A stretch of 64,000 nt of DNA. Source: Amycolatopsis sp. QT-25. Lineage in GTDB: Bacteria > Actinomycetota > Actinomycetes > Mycobacteriales > Pseudonocardiaceae. The stretch lies in contig NZ_CP120210.1 in the NCBI RefSeq assembly GCF_029369745.1, positions 1,054,001 to 1,118,000 on the forward strand. Reading direction: 5' to 3'. Positions 1 to 8,472 of the stretch are shown piece by piece. The position numbers and the translations under genes are program-made. Positions within the stretch are counted from its first letter, which is position 1, and the number at the start of each line of letters is the position of its first letter. The notes under the pieces were generated by a model, which made no database searches, was not told the DNA's origin, and was given only the letters and a program-made list of their open reading frames with translations.

Positions 1-1
1 C

Positions 2-2764
2 GGCGACATCGAAGCGGGGGCCCTCGACTGGCCCGAACAGCTGCGGCCCGCGCTGAACGTGCCCGGTTTCGCCGAGGAACTGCGAGACCTTCTGCTCCGT
101 GCCGCCGAACGCGGGCTCGGCCCGGAGGACCTGGTCGAACTCGGCAGGCGGCGCGGCCGCGACGAATGGATCGCGGCCGGGCGCTTCTGGAGCCAGTACG
201 AAGAGGTCACGCTGCTCCAGGGCGCGGGTGGCAACGCGCTCGGCGTCGCGAGCGCGCCCGCGCTGGACGCGGCGGAACTCGTCACGTCCGCGCTGCTCGC
301 GCTGGAGGACGATCCCGAACTGCGCGAACGCGAGCAGCGCCGCGTCCGGCACCTGTTCGTCGACGACGCCCAGCATCTCGACCCGGTGCAGACCCAGCTC
401 ATCCGGCTCATCGGGTACGCCGCCGACGAATTCGTCGTCGCGGGCGACCCCGATCAGTCCGTGTTCTCCTTCCGTGGCGCGGATCCCCGGCTGTTCGCCG
501 ACGCGGACGAGGACGGTGAACGCACGGTCCTGCTGACCACCGCACACCGGCTCGCCCCCGTGATCCGCACCGCCGTCACGAAACTCGGCTCCGTGCTGCC
601 CGGCTCGTCGCCGCAGCGCAAACTCGTCGACGCGCCGGACGCCGAGGGCGGCGCGGTCCGCGTCCGCCTGATGCCGACTCCGGCCGCAGAGGCGAGCTGG
701 ATCGCCGATCAGCTCCGCCGCGCACATCTCGTCGACGGCGTGCCGTGGTCGGAGATGGCGGTGCTCGTCCGGTCGCCCGCCCGTACTTTTCTCGTCCTGC
801 AACGCGCTTTGCGGGCAGCCGGGGTGCCGATCGGTTCGGCCACCGAGGAACTGCCGCTCGCGAAGCAGCCCGCCGTCCGTCCTCTGCTGGCGATGTTGCG
901 GCTCGCCGCGGAGCCGGACCTGCTCGACGTCGACCTCGCGGAGATGCTGTTGTCCTCGCCGCTGGGCGGCGCGGATCCGCTCGCCCTGCGGCGGCTGCGG
1001 CGCGGCTTGCGCAGGCTGGAGCTCGCCGGAGGCGGACAGCGGTCCAGCGACGAACTGCTGGTGGAAGCCTTACGTGTCAACGATGTCCTCACCGGTCTCG
1101 CCGAGGTGGAGTCGCTGCCGATGCGCCGGATCGGCGGCCTGCTGCACGCCGCGCACCAGGCGGTGGTGCGTGGCGACGGCGTCGAGCAGGTGCTGTGGGA
1201 TCTGTGGCAGGCCAGTGGTCTGGAGCAGCGCCTCCTTCGGTTGGTCGATCGCGGCGGTTCGCTCGGCTCGCAGGCGGACCGGGATCTCGACGCGATCGTC
1301 GCCCTCTTCGACGCGGCCGGTCGCTATGTCGACAGATTGCCGAAGGCGAGTGTCGCCTCGTTCGCGGATTACCTGTCCTCGCAGAACATCGCGGGTGACA
1401 CGCTGGCGCCCGCGGCCATGAAGAGCGAAGGCGTCTCGCTGCTGACAGCGCACGCGGCGGCCGGTCGCGAATGGACGGTCGTGTCCGTCGCCGGTGTCCA
1501 GGAGGGCAGCTGGCCGGATCTGCGGCTGCGCGGTTCCGTGCTCGGGGTGGAGCGGCTGGTCGACCTCATGTCCGGCGTCGACGACGAGAAGGTGTCCGCC
1601 ACCGCGCCGATCCTCGCCGAAGAGCGGCGGCTGTTCTATCTCGCCGCGAGCCGCGCGCGGAAGACGCTGCTGGTCAGCGCGGTCGCGGGGGAGGACGAGC
1701 AGCCCTCGCGGTTCATCGACGACCTCGAAGAGAACGGCGCGGACGACGGCGGCCTCGATTCACGGATGAAGCCGGCCGGACGTTCGCTGGTGCTCGCCGA
1801 ACTCGTCGGGGAACTGCGCGAGGTGGTCTGCGACGAATCGAGCGAGCCGGAGAGGCGGCAGCGGGCGGCGCGTCAGCTCGCCAAACTGGCCGCGGCCGGG
1901 GTGCCGGGTGCCCATCCGGGGACCTGGTACGGCCTGCTGGAACCCTCCACCGGCGAACCCGTGCACGGGCCGGGCGACCTCATCCGCATCTCCCCGTCCA
2001 CGGTGGAGGTTCTGGTCAAATGCCCGTTGCGGTGGCTGATCGAGCGCCACGGCGGCAGCGACCCGGCGCAACTCGCCGCCGTCACGGGCACCCTGGTGCA
2101 CGGCCTCGCGCAGGCGGTCGCCGGCGGCAGCAGCGACGAGCAGATCCGCGCCGCCCTCGACGAAGCGTGGGTGCGGGTGGACGCGGGAGCCCCGTGGTTT
2201 TCGCGCCGCGAGCGCTCGCGGGTCGAGCAGATGCTGCGCAATTTCATCTCCTGGCTGGAATCCAGCCGCAGGGAGCTGATCGAAGCCGGGGTCGAGCAGG
2301 ACATCGAGGTCGAATTGCCGGTCGGCGACACCGACACCGACGGCGTTCGTGTGCTCCTGCGGGGCCGCGTCGACCGCGTGGAGATGGACAAGGACGGCCG
2401 CCCGGTCGTCATCGACATCAAAACCGGCAAGATCCCGATCTCCGCCGCCGACGCCGAACAGCATCCGCAGCTCGCCGCGTACCAGCTCGCCGTGCTGCTC
2501 GGCGCGATCGAGGGCGGTTCGAAACCCGGTGGCGCGCGGCTGGTCTACGTCGCGAAGTCCAACAACAAGACCGGATCCACCCAGCGTGAGCAGGCGCCGC
2601 TGGACTCCGACGGCGGGAAACAGTGGCTCGAACTGGTGCGTTCGGCGGCCGGATCCGCCGCGGGCCCGGAGTACGGGGTCACCGAGAACCCGGACTGTGA
2701 TCGGTGTCCGGCGAGGGGTTGCTGTCCGCTGCGGCCCGAGGGCAGGCAGGTGACCGGGCCTTGA
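2..2764 (+). CDS. adnA: AdnA-like UvrD/RecB helicase-nuclease subunit (5' end outside window)
   Basis: Partial gene: the frame is open from base 2 with no start needed, so the N-terminal motor with Walker A lies upstream. About 920 residues remain. A UvrD-type motif II is seen as VDDAQHLDP, then GDPDQSVFSFRGADP (motif III), LTAHAAAGREWTVV (motif V) and LFYLAASRARKTLLVSA (motif VI). The C-terminus is a RecB/PD-(D/E)XK nuclease with TGTLVHGLA, VIDIKTGKIP and QLAAYQLA. One cysteine before the nuclease (VLVKCPLRW) and a cluster at the end (CDRCPARGCCPL) fit the iron-sulfur staple of AddB/AdnA-type nucleases. With the next gene it should form the AdnAB heterodimer that resects double-strand breaks in actinobacteria. 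It overlaps adnB, implying co-translation. The subunit assignment rests on gene order and the cysteine cluster. Confidence 0.9.
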   Translation, partial: GDIEAGALDWPEQLRPALNVPGFAEELRDLLLRAAERGLGPEDLVELGRRRGRDEWIAAGRFWSQYEEVTLLQGAGGNALGVASAPALDAAELVTSALLALEDDPELREREQRRVRHLFVDDAQHLDPVQTQLIRLIGYAADEFVVAGDPDQSVFSFRGADPRLFADADEDGERTVLLTTAHRLAPVIRTAVTKLGSVLPGSSPQRKLVDAPDAEGGAVRVRLMPTPAAEASWIADQLRRAHLVDGVPWSEMAVLVRSPARTFLVLQRALRAAGVPIGSATEELPLAKQPAVRPLLAMLRLAAEPDLLDVDLAEMLLSSPLGGADPLALRRLRRGLRRLELAGGGQRSSDELLVEALRVNDVLTGLAEVESLPMRRIGGLLHAAHQAVVRGDGVEQVLWDLWQASGLEQRLLRLVDRGGSLGSQADRDLDAIVALFDAAGRYVDRLPKASVASFADYLSSQNIAGDTLAPAAMKSEGVSLLTAHAAAGREWTVVSVAGVQEGSWPDLRLRGSVLGVERLVDLMSGVDDEKVSATAPILAEERRLFYLAASRARKTLLVSAVAGEDEQPSRFIDDLEENGADDGGLDSRMKPAGRSLVLAELVGELREVVCDESSEPERRQRAARQLAKLAAAGVPGAHPGTWYGLLEPSTGEPVHGPGDLIRISPSTVEVLVKCPLRWLIERHGGSDPAQLAAVTGTLVHGLAQAVAGGSSDEQIRAALDEAWVRVDAGAPWFSRRERSRVEQMLRNFISWLESSRRELIEAGVEQDIEVELPVGDTDTDGVRVLLRGRVDRVEMDKDGRPVVIDIKTGKIPISAADAEQHPQLAAYQLAVLLGAIEGGSKPGGARLVYVAKSNNKTGSTQREQAPLDSDGGKQWLELVRSAAGSAAGPEYGVTENPDCDRCPARGCCPLRPEGRQVTGP

Positions 2765-5700
2765 TTCCCGCACTCCAGCGCCGTCAGGTCGAACCCGGTG
2801 AGATCGCCCGCGCGCTCGGCCTGCACAGCCCGACCGACGAGCAGGCCGAGGTCATCGCCGCGCCCATCGAGCCGTCGCTGGTGGTCGCCGGGGCGGGCGC
2901 GGGCAAGACCGAGACGATGGCCGCGCGCGTGGTGTGGCTGGTGGCCAACAGCATCGTGCCGCCGGAACGCGTCCTCGGCCTGACCTTCACCCGCAAGGCC
3001 GCCCGCCAGCTCGGCGAACGCGTCCGCACCCGGCTGCGCCGCCTCGTCGGATCGGGGCTGCTCGACAGGATCGACCCGACCGGTGACCTGCGCATGACGG
3101 TGACGGCGGGGGAGCCGACGGTGCTCACCTATCACGCGTACGCCGGGCGGCTGCTGTCCGAACACGGCCTGCGGCTGCCCGTCCAGCCCGGGGTCCGGCT
3201 GCTTTCGGAGACGTCTTCGTGGCAGTTCTCGCATCGTGTGGTGTCCACGTGGGACAACGACCTCGACACCGACCGCGTGCCCTCCACGGTGACGGCGCAG
3301 TTGCTGGCGCTGGCCGGGGAACTCGGTGAGCATCTGGTGGAAACCGAACGGCTCGCGGAGTACACGTCGTGGCTGTGCGAGGTCATCGAGAACGCGCCGC
3401 GGGCGAAGGGACAGCGTGCGGCGCTGCCGCAGAAACTGGCCGAAGTCATGACGGCACAACGGTTCCGGCTCGCACTCCTGCCGTTGGTCGAGGCGTATCA
3501 CGCGCGCAAGCGCGCCGAGGGCGCGCTCGACTTCGCCGACCAGATGTCCTTGGCCGCGCAGCTCGCCAGCAGTCATCCGGCGGTGGTCGCGGGTGAGCGG
3601 GAGCGCTACGGTGCCGTCCTGCTCGACGAGTACCAGGACACCGGACACGCCCAGCGGATCCTGCTGCGGTCGCTGTTCGGCGGTGTCGAGCATCCGCCGA
3701 TGCCGGTGACGGCGGTGGGTGACCCGGCGCAGGCCATCTACGGCTGGCGCGGGGCGAGCGCGGCGAACCTGCCCCGGTTCACCACGGACTTCCCTCGCGA
3801 CAACGGAGAACGGCTCGTCCCGGCCTTGGATTTCGGGCTGCTGACCAGTTTCCGCAATCCGCCCGAGGTGCTCGAACTCGCGAACGCGATCTCGGAACCG
3901 TTGCGGGAACGCGGCCTGGGTGTCGCGCGGTTGCGTGCGCTGGAGGGTGCGGGACCGGCCGACATCGCCGCCGCGTTGCTGCCGGACGTCCGCGCCGAAC
4001 GCGAGTGGGTGGCCGACGCGGTGGCGAAACGCTGGTTCGAAACCGTGGAGGAGACCGGAAAGCCACCGACGGCGGCGGTTCTGGTGCGCCGCCGCGCCGA
4101 CATGGCGCCGATCGCGGCGGAGATGCGGGCACGCGGGCTTCCGGTGGAGGTCGTCGGCCTCGGCGGTCTCCTCGACGAACCCGAGGTCGCGGACCTGGTC
4201 AGCACGTTGCGGGTGCTCGCCGACCCGCTCGCGGGCAGTGCGGCCGCCCGGTTGCTGACCGGGGCGCGCTGGCGGATCGCGGCGGCCGACCTCGCCGCGT
4301 TGTGGCGGCGCGCCGGCGAACTGTCCTCGCCGGTGCCGCCTTCGGGCAAGTCCGAGGCGGACGAACCGGTGCTGGTGACCGAACGGGTCGAACAGGCGGG
4401 GCTCGCCGACGCGATCGACGATCCCGGGACACCGGACCGGTATTCGCCCGAGGGGTACCGGCGGATCCGGAAGATCGGTGCCGAGCTTTCGGCGTTGCGG
4501 CGGCGGCTCGACCAGTCGCTGCCCGAACTGGTCGCCGACGTGGAACGCACCATGCTGCTCGACGTCGAATCGCTGGCCCGCCCGGGACCCGCCGGGCGGG
4601 CGCATCTGGACGCTTTCGCCGACGTCGTCACGGATTTCGCCGAGACGTCGCCGACGGCCACTCTTTTGTCCTTTGTGGACTATCTCAACACCGCCGCGCA
4701 CGCGGAGGACGGGCTCACCCCCGGTGAGGTGGAAGTCCTCCCGGATCGGGTCCAGGTGCTGACCGTGCATTCGGCCAAGGGGCTGGAATGGCGCATCGTC
4801 GCGATCCCGCATCTGGTGAAGGAGGTCTTCCCTGGTCGGCGGCGCTCGTCGTCGTGGCTGCGGACGTCGACCTCGTTGCCCGCCGCGCTGCGCGGGGACT
4901 CGGAAGACCTGCCGGAACTGCGGATCCCCGAAGGCTCGGATCGCAAAGAAGTGCGGGAAGCACTGGAGCTGCACGAAAAAGGCTTCGTCGCGCGGGAGGC
5001 GGACGAGGAGCGGCGGCTCTGCTACGTCGCGCTGACCCGCTCCGAGCACACGATGCTGATTTCCGGCCATTGGTGGAACGAGACCAGCGCGCGGCCGAAG
5101 GGACCATCGGAGTTCCTGCTCGAAATAGGCGAGGTGCTGCGGGCGAACCCGGTCGGCCGGATCGAGCACTGGGCCGACGAGCCCGAGGCCGACGGGGACA
5201 ACCCGCTGGTCGCCGACTCTCGCCGGTCGCGATGGCCGGTCGATCCGCTGTGGCCGCGGCGCGAAGGCGTCACCAACGGCGTCGATCTGGTGCTCGGGGC
5301 GATGGAAGACACGGAAAACGCCGAAACCGCCGAAGAGGAGGAAGAGGACGACCCGGACGGCTGGATCTCCGACACCAAGGTGCTGCTGGAGGAGCGCGCG
5401 CGAGCGCGGGACCGGGTGCAGCAGGTCGTCCTGCCGCCGCATCTTTCGGTGAGCCAGCTGGTCGAGCTGTCGGCCGACCCCGCCAAGCTGGCCACCCGGC
5501 TGCGGCGGCCGCTTCCCGTGCGCCCCAACACCTACGCGCGCCGGGGGACGGCGTTTCACGGCTGGCTGGAGCAGCGGTTCGGCGGCGAGCAACTGCTGGA
5601 GATCGACGACCTGCCCGGCGCGGCGGACGTCGACGAGGCCCCCGATTCCGAGCTGGAGACGTTGCAGACGGCGTTCGAGAAGAGCGAATGGGCGCATCGA

Positions 5701-6027
5701 GTGCCGCACGCCGTCGAGGTCCCGTTCTCGGCGGACGTCGTGGGCGTGACGGTGCGCGGGCGGATGGACGCCGTGTTCGCCGACGCCGACGGCGGGTGGA
5801 CCGTCGTCGACTGGAAGACCGGCGCGGTGCCGGAGAAGGACCGGCTCGCGCCGCTGGCCGTGCAGCTGGCGGCGTACCGGCTGGCGTGGGCGGCACTCAA
5901 GAAGGTGCCGGTCGAGAAGGTGCGGGCGGCGTTCCACTACGTGAAACACGACAAGACCGTCCGCCCGGCCGACCTCCTGGACGCCGAAGGCCTGCGACAG
6001 CTACTGCGGAGCGTCCCGACGATCTAG
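2761..6027 (+). CDS. adnB: AdnB-like UvrD/RecB helicase-nuclease subunit
   Basis: Complete helicase-nuclease of about 1088 residues, partner of the upstream gene. Visible superfamily 1 motifs: VVAGAGAGKTETM (Walker A), GLTFTRKAARQL (Ia), VLLDEYQDTGHAQR (Walker B), AVGDPAQAIYGWRGAS (III), LTVHSAKGLEWR (V) and LCYVALTRSEHTML (VI). The C-terminal nuclease has GTAFHGWLEQRF, GRMDAVFADADGGWT, VVDWKTGAVP and QLAAYRLAWA, so both motor and nuclease look intact. An acidic linker (AEEEEEDDPDGW) separates the halves. I chose TTG at 2761 because it overlaps the adnA stop by 4 nt and has AGGTGA about 8 nt upstream. GTG at 2704 is an in-frame alternative that adds 19 residues. In the AdnAB model this is the lead translocating motor. 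Confidence 0.92.
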   Translation: MIPALQRRQVEPGEIARALGLHSPTDEQAEVIAAPIEPSLVVAGAGAGKTETMAARVVWLVANSIVPPERVLGLTFTRKAARQLGERVRTRLRRLVGSGLLDRIDPTGDLRMTVTAGEPTVLTYHAYAGRLLSEHGLRLPVQPGVRLLSETSSWQFSHRVVSTWDNDLDTDRVPSTVTAQLLALAGELGEHLVETERLAEYTSWLCEVIENAPRAKGQRAALPQKLAEVMTAQRFRLALLPLVEAYHARKRAEGALDFADQMSLAAQLASSHPAVVAGERERYGAVLLDEYQDTGHAQRILLRSLFGGVEHPPMPVTAVGDPAQAIYGWRGASAANLPRFTTDFPRDNGERLVPALDFGLLTSFRNPPEVLELANAISEPLRERGLGVARLRALEGAGPADIAAALLPDVRAEREWVADAVAKRWFETVEETGKPPTAAVLVRRRADMAPIAAEMRARGLPVEVVGLGGLLDEPEVADLVSTLRVLADPLAGSAAARLLTGARWRIAAADLAALWRRAGELSSPVPPSGKSEADEPVLVTERVEQAGLADAIDDPGTPDRYSPEGYRRIRKIGAELSALRRRLDQSLPELVADVERTMLLDVESLARPGPAGRAHLDAFADVVTDFAETSPTATLLSFVDYLNTAAHAEDGLTPGEVEVLPDRVQVLTVHSAKGLEWRIVAIPHLVKEVFPGRRRSSSWLRTSTSLPAALRGDSEDLPELRIPEGSDRKEVREALELHEKGFVAREADEERRLCYVALTRSEHTMLISGHWWNETSARPKGPSEFLLEIGEVLRANPVGRIEHWADEPEADGDNPLVADSRRSRWPVDPLWPRREGVTNGVDLVLGAMEDTENAETAEEEEEDDPDGWISDTKVLLEERARARDRVQQVVLPPHLSVSQLVELSADPAKLATRLRRPLPVRPNTYARRGTAFHGWLEQRFGGEQLLEIDDLPGAADVDEAPDSELETLQTAFEKSEWAHRVPHAVEVPFSADVVGVTVRGRMDAVFADADGGWTVVDWKTGAVPEKDRLAPLAVQLAAYRLAWAALKKVPVEKVRAAFHYVKHDKTVRPADLLDAEGLRQLLRSVPTI

Positions 6028-6061
6028 CGATCACCGCAAGTAGGTGACCAATTGCGGGGGG

Positions 6062-6448
6062 TCAGGCGCGGTCGCGCACCTTCAGCGCCCAGGTCACCAG
6101 CGGAATCTGGAGCGGGACGCGGGCCCAGAAAGCCGCCCGCCAGTGCTTCGCCGCCTTTCGGCGGTCGGCGTCGACGGCCATCTTCACGTTCCCCGGCAGG
6201 ACCACGACGAACAGCAGCGCGGCCGCGAGCCCGCCGAGCCGTCGTGTCTTCGGCGCGGCGATCGCGGCGGCGACGCCCAGCTCGGCCACGCCGGAGCCGT
6301 AGGTCCACGCACGGGGGGAGCCCGGGAGCTGCTTCGGGATGATGGCGTCGAAGGGCTTCGGCTGGACGAAGTGCAGCACACCGGCCGCGCCGAGCACGCC
6401 GGCGAGGAAATACGCGGGCCGCTGGGACGGCCTGGAATCCGAAGACAT
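6062..6448 (-). CDS. DoxX-family membrane protein
   Basis: A 128-residue protein with about four hydrophobic segments, starting near YFLAGVLGAAGVLHFV. Next come the loop QPKPFDAIIPKQLPG, then AELGVAAAIAAPKTRRLGG, LAAALLFVVVLPGNVKMAVD and a final helix near LQIPLVTWAL. This is the pattern of small DoxX/DoxD-like quinone-associated membrane proteins. It converges with adnB, 34 bp from its stop, and is divergent from the potassium channel gene. Substrate and partner cannot be told from the sequence; the family assignment is firmer than any function. Confidence 0.75.
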   Translation of the reverse strand: MSSDSRPSQRPAYFLAGVLGAAGVLHFVQPKPFDAIIPKQLPGSPRAWTYGSGVAELGVAAAIAAPKTRRLGGLAAALLFVVVLPGNVKMAVDADRRKAAKHWRAAFWARVPLQIPLVTWALKVRDRA

Positions 6449-6504
6449 GCCCTGAGCTTCGCATACCGCGCTCGACGCGCGGATCTTCGGCTATCCTCCC
6501 GACC

Positions 6505-6540
6505 GTGAGTGTCGCGGACCAGGCCGGAGCCTGTGCATGA
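6505..6540 (+). CDS. Putative 11-residue leader peptide upstream of the K+ channel gene
   Basis: GTG at 6505 lies 7 nt downstream of a TATCCT -10-like element (6492-6497), so it could be read from a leaderless transcript. It encodes MSVADQAGACA, and its TGA overlaps the ATG of the channel gene in an ATGA junction at 6537-6540. The channel start itself has no clear Shine-Dalgarno sequence, so entry through this micro-ORF is plausible. This is inference from layout only; a chance 11-codon frame is possible. Confidence 0.4.
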   Translation: MSVADQAGACA

Positions 6541-7613
6541 AGGTCCTCAAGCGTTTCCCGGTCCGGCTGAGCGACCGCCCGGATCACGAGCTCGTCGGCG
6601 TGATCCGGATGCCGGAGCTGACGGTCAGCCCGCTGCGGGCCATCTCCAAGCGGATCATCGGCGCGATGCTGGCCCTGCTCGCGACCGTCCTGATCGTCTA
6701 CCTCGACCGGGACGGCTACCGCGACGCCAACGGCGACGGGCTGACCTTCCTCGACAGCCTCTATTACGCGACCGTGTCGCTGTCGACGACGGGGTACGGT
6801 GACATCGCACCCGCGACGCCGTCCGCGCGGCTGGTGAACGTCCTGGTGATCACCCCGCTGCGGGTGCTTTTCCTCATCGTCCTGGTCGGTACCACCCTCG
6901 AAGTGCTCACCGAGCGCTCCCGTCAGGCTTTCAAGATCCAAAAGTGGAGGACGAAGGTGCGTGACCACACGGTCGTCGTCGGATTCGGCACGAAGGGCCG
7001 GTCGGCGGTCAACGCGCTGCTCGGGGACGAGAACGTCGAACCCGATCACATCGTCGTCGTCGACACCGACCAGCAGGCCCTCGAAGCGGCCACGTCACTC
7101 GGCCTGGTGACCGTGCACGGTTCGGCCACCCGCGCCGACGTGCTGCGGGTGGCCGGCGTGCAGCGGGCCAAGGCCGTCGTCGTCGCCCCGAACCGGGACG
7201 ACACCGCCGTGCTGGTCACCCTGACCGCGCGTGAGCTGGCACCGAAGTCGCACATCGTGGCGTCGGTGCGGGAGGCGGAGAACGTCCACCTGCTCAAGCA
7301 GTCGGGCGCGAACCAGGTCGTGGTGTCGAGCGAGACCGCCGGCCGCCTGCTCGGCATGGCGACGTCGACGCCGCTGGTGGTCGACATGGTCGAGGACCTG
7401 CTGACCCCCGAGTCCGGGCTCGCGATCGCCGAGCGCCCGGTGGAGCCGTCCGAAGAGGGCGGCTCGCCGCGGCATCTCCCGGACATCGTGCTGGGCGTCG
7501 TCCGCGACGGCGTCCTGTACCGCGTGGACGCCCCGCAGGCCGACGCGATCGAGCCGGGCGACAAGCTGCTGTACATCCGGAAGGTCACCTCGGCGGAGAC
7601 GATCGAGCGGTAG
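6537..7613 (+). CDS. Potassium channel with RCK (TrkA-N/TrkA-C) domains
   Basis: A 358-residue two-TM channel. TM1 is about residues 40-56, the pore helix and filter TTGYGDIAP are at 84-92, and TM2 at about 100-123. A cytoplasmic RCK domain begins near residue 144 with VVVGFGTKGRSAVNALL, a nucleotide-binding Rossmann turn, followed by a C-terminal TrkA-C-like region ending in GDKLLYIRKV. The family gates K+ flux in response to bound nucleotide or ions. It occupies the position of the ion-channel gene next to adnAB in mycobacteria, as I recall. The ATG at 6537 is coupled to the stop of the micro-ORF at 6505-6540. Confidence 0.9.
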   Translation: MKVLKRFPVRLSDRPDHELVGVIRMPELTVSPLRAISKRIIGAMLALLATVLIVYLDRDGYRDANGDGLTFLDSLYYATVSLSTTGYGDIAPATPSARLVNVLVITPLRVLFLIVLVGTTLEVLTERSRQAFKIQKWRTKVRDHTVVVGFGTKGRSAVNALLGDENVEPDHIVVVDTDQQALEAATSLGLVTVHGSATRADVLRVAGVQRAKAVVVAPNRDDTAVLVTLTARELAPKSHIVASVREAENVHLLKQSGANQVVVSSETAGRLLGMATSTPLVVDMVEDLLTPESGLAIAERPVEPSEEGGSPRHLPDIVLGVVRDGVLYRVDAPQADAIEPGDKLLYIRKVTSAETIER

Positions 7614-7716
7614 CGGGGGACCTTTGCTCTCGCCCTGCCGGGCAAGAGGGCACCGCTGTTCTGCCGCTGGTGTCGCCTCCCGGGGCTCCTGGGCTTTGCC
7701 ATCGGGTTCTGGGAGC

Positions 7717-8190
7717 ATGGCGTTCGTGCGCAAGCGATCGGACCCCGCCAGCGGGCTCACCCCGGGGTGGAATTCCCTGGCCGTGGCGGCCGGTGCCGGC
7801 CTGCTGGTGATGTTCCTGGCCTGGTTCGCCGGGCCGGGGCTGTTCGGCATCACGAACGAGCCCCGCGGGACCACTGTGCAGGCGGAGGTCGTCGAGCCCG
7901 CGCCCTGCACGGGCGGCGGCGCGACCGAGAAGGTCAAGTTCGACTTCGGCGGCAACCCGATGGAGGGTTCGCTCAACGGCTGCGGGCACGGCAAGGGCGA
8001 ACGCCTCGAGGTCGTCGTCCCGAACGGGGCTTCGGGAGACGGCGTCTCGGTGCATGCGGCCGACGCGACAGCGGGAGCCAGCAACGCGCGGCGGCCGGTC
8101 GGGATGGCGCTGCTGGTGTTCAGCTGCTTCGCCGGCGGGATGTACGTCTACCTGGTGGTGCGGGGGCCGCGGCGGCTCGCGACGGCCTGA
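7717..8190 (+). CDS. Hypothetical two-TM protein, DUF3592-like layout
   Basis: A 157-residue protein with a hydrophobic helix at about 18-36 (SLAVAAGAGLLVMFLAWFAG), an extracytoplasmic stretch containing two cysteines (APCTGGGATEKVKFDFGG, LNGCGHGKGERLEVVV), and a second helix near 130-148 (GMALLVFSCFAGGMYVYLVV). The layout resembles DUF3592-type proteins, but I cannot confirm membership. The ATG at 7717 follows GGGAG by 6 nt. A longer frame from 7624 exists, but its first 31 codons are repeat-derived and unlikely to be translated. Function unknown. Confidence 0.65.
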   Translation: MAFVRKRSDPASGLTPGWNSLAVAAGAGLLVMFLAWFAGPGLFGITNEPRGTTVQAEVVEPAPCTGGGATEKVKFDFGGNPMEGSLNGCGHGKGERLEVVVPNGASGDGVSVHAADATAGASNARRPVGMALLVFSCFAGGMYVYLVVRGPRRLATA

Positions 8191-8263
8191 CCCGCGGCCT
8201 CGCACCGAAGCTCGCTTGGCCCGGCAGGAAGGCGGAACTCGCGCCCCGCGTGTCATCCGCCCT

Positions 8264-8326
8264 CAATCACGCGTGATACGGCTCCAATCACGCGTGATAC
8301 GGCTTCAGACACGCGTGATACGGCTT
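8264..8326. repeat. Three tandem 21-bp repeats centred on CACGCGTG
   Basis: Three head-to-tail copies with an exact 21-bp period start at 8264, 8285 and 8306. Each holds ACACGCGTGATACGGCT or its variant with TC at the start, and the core CACGCGTG is palindromic. It lies in the 282-bp gap between a hypothetical gene and the convergent zinc peptidase. A related, diverged set occurs at 27706-27757. Confidence 0.85.
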
Positions 8327-8472
8327 CAGGCGGGTGGTGAACCCTGCGCGGAGGCCTTAGCGACCTCGCGAGTGGGCTGACCGGCCGGACCGGGCAAGCG
8401 GGAATCGCCGACGGCACCATGTCCGACGGCACCACGTCCGTCGGCGGGCGGTACCCCCGCCACCCGCGCAAG

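Noticed and set aside
2545..5949. 1134-codon open frame antisense to adnB
   Set aside because: Arg/Pro/His-rich translation with no motif; a GC-bias shadow of a gene with complete helicase and nuclease motifs.
8264..8326. Short regular repeats considered as a CRISPR array
   Set aside because: Period of 21 bp leaves no spacers and there are no cas genes.
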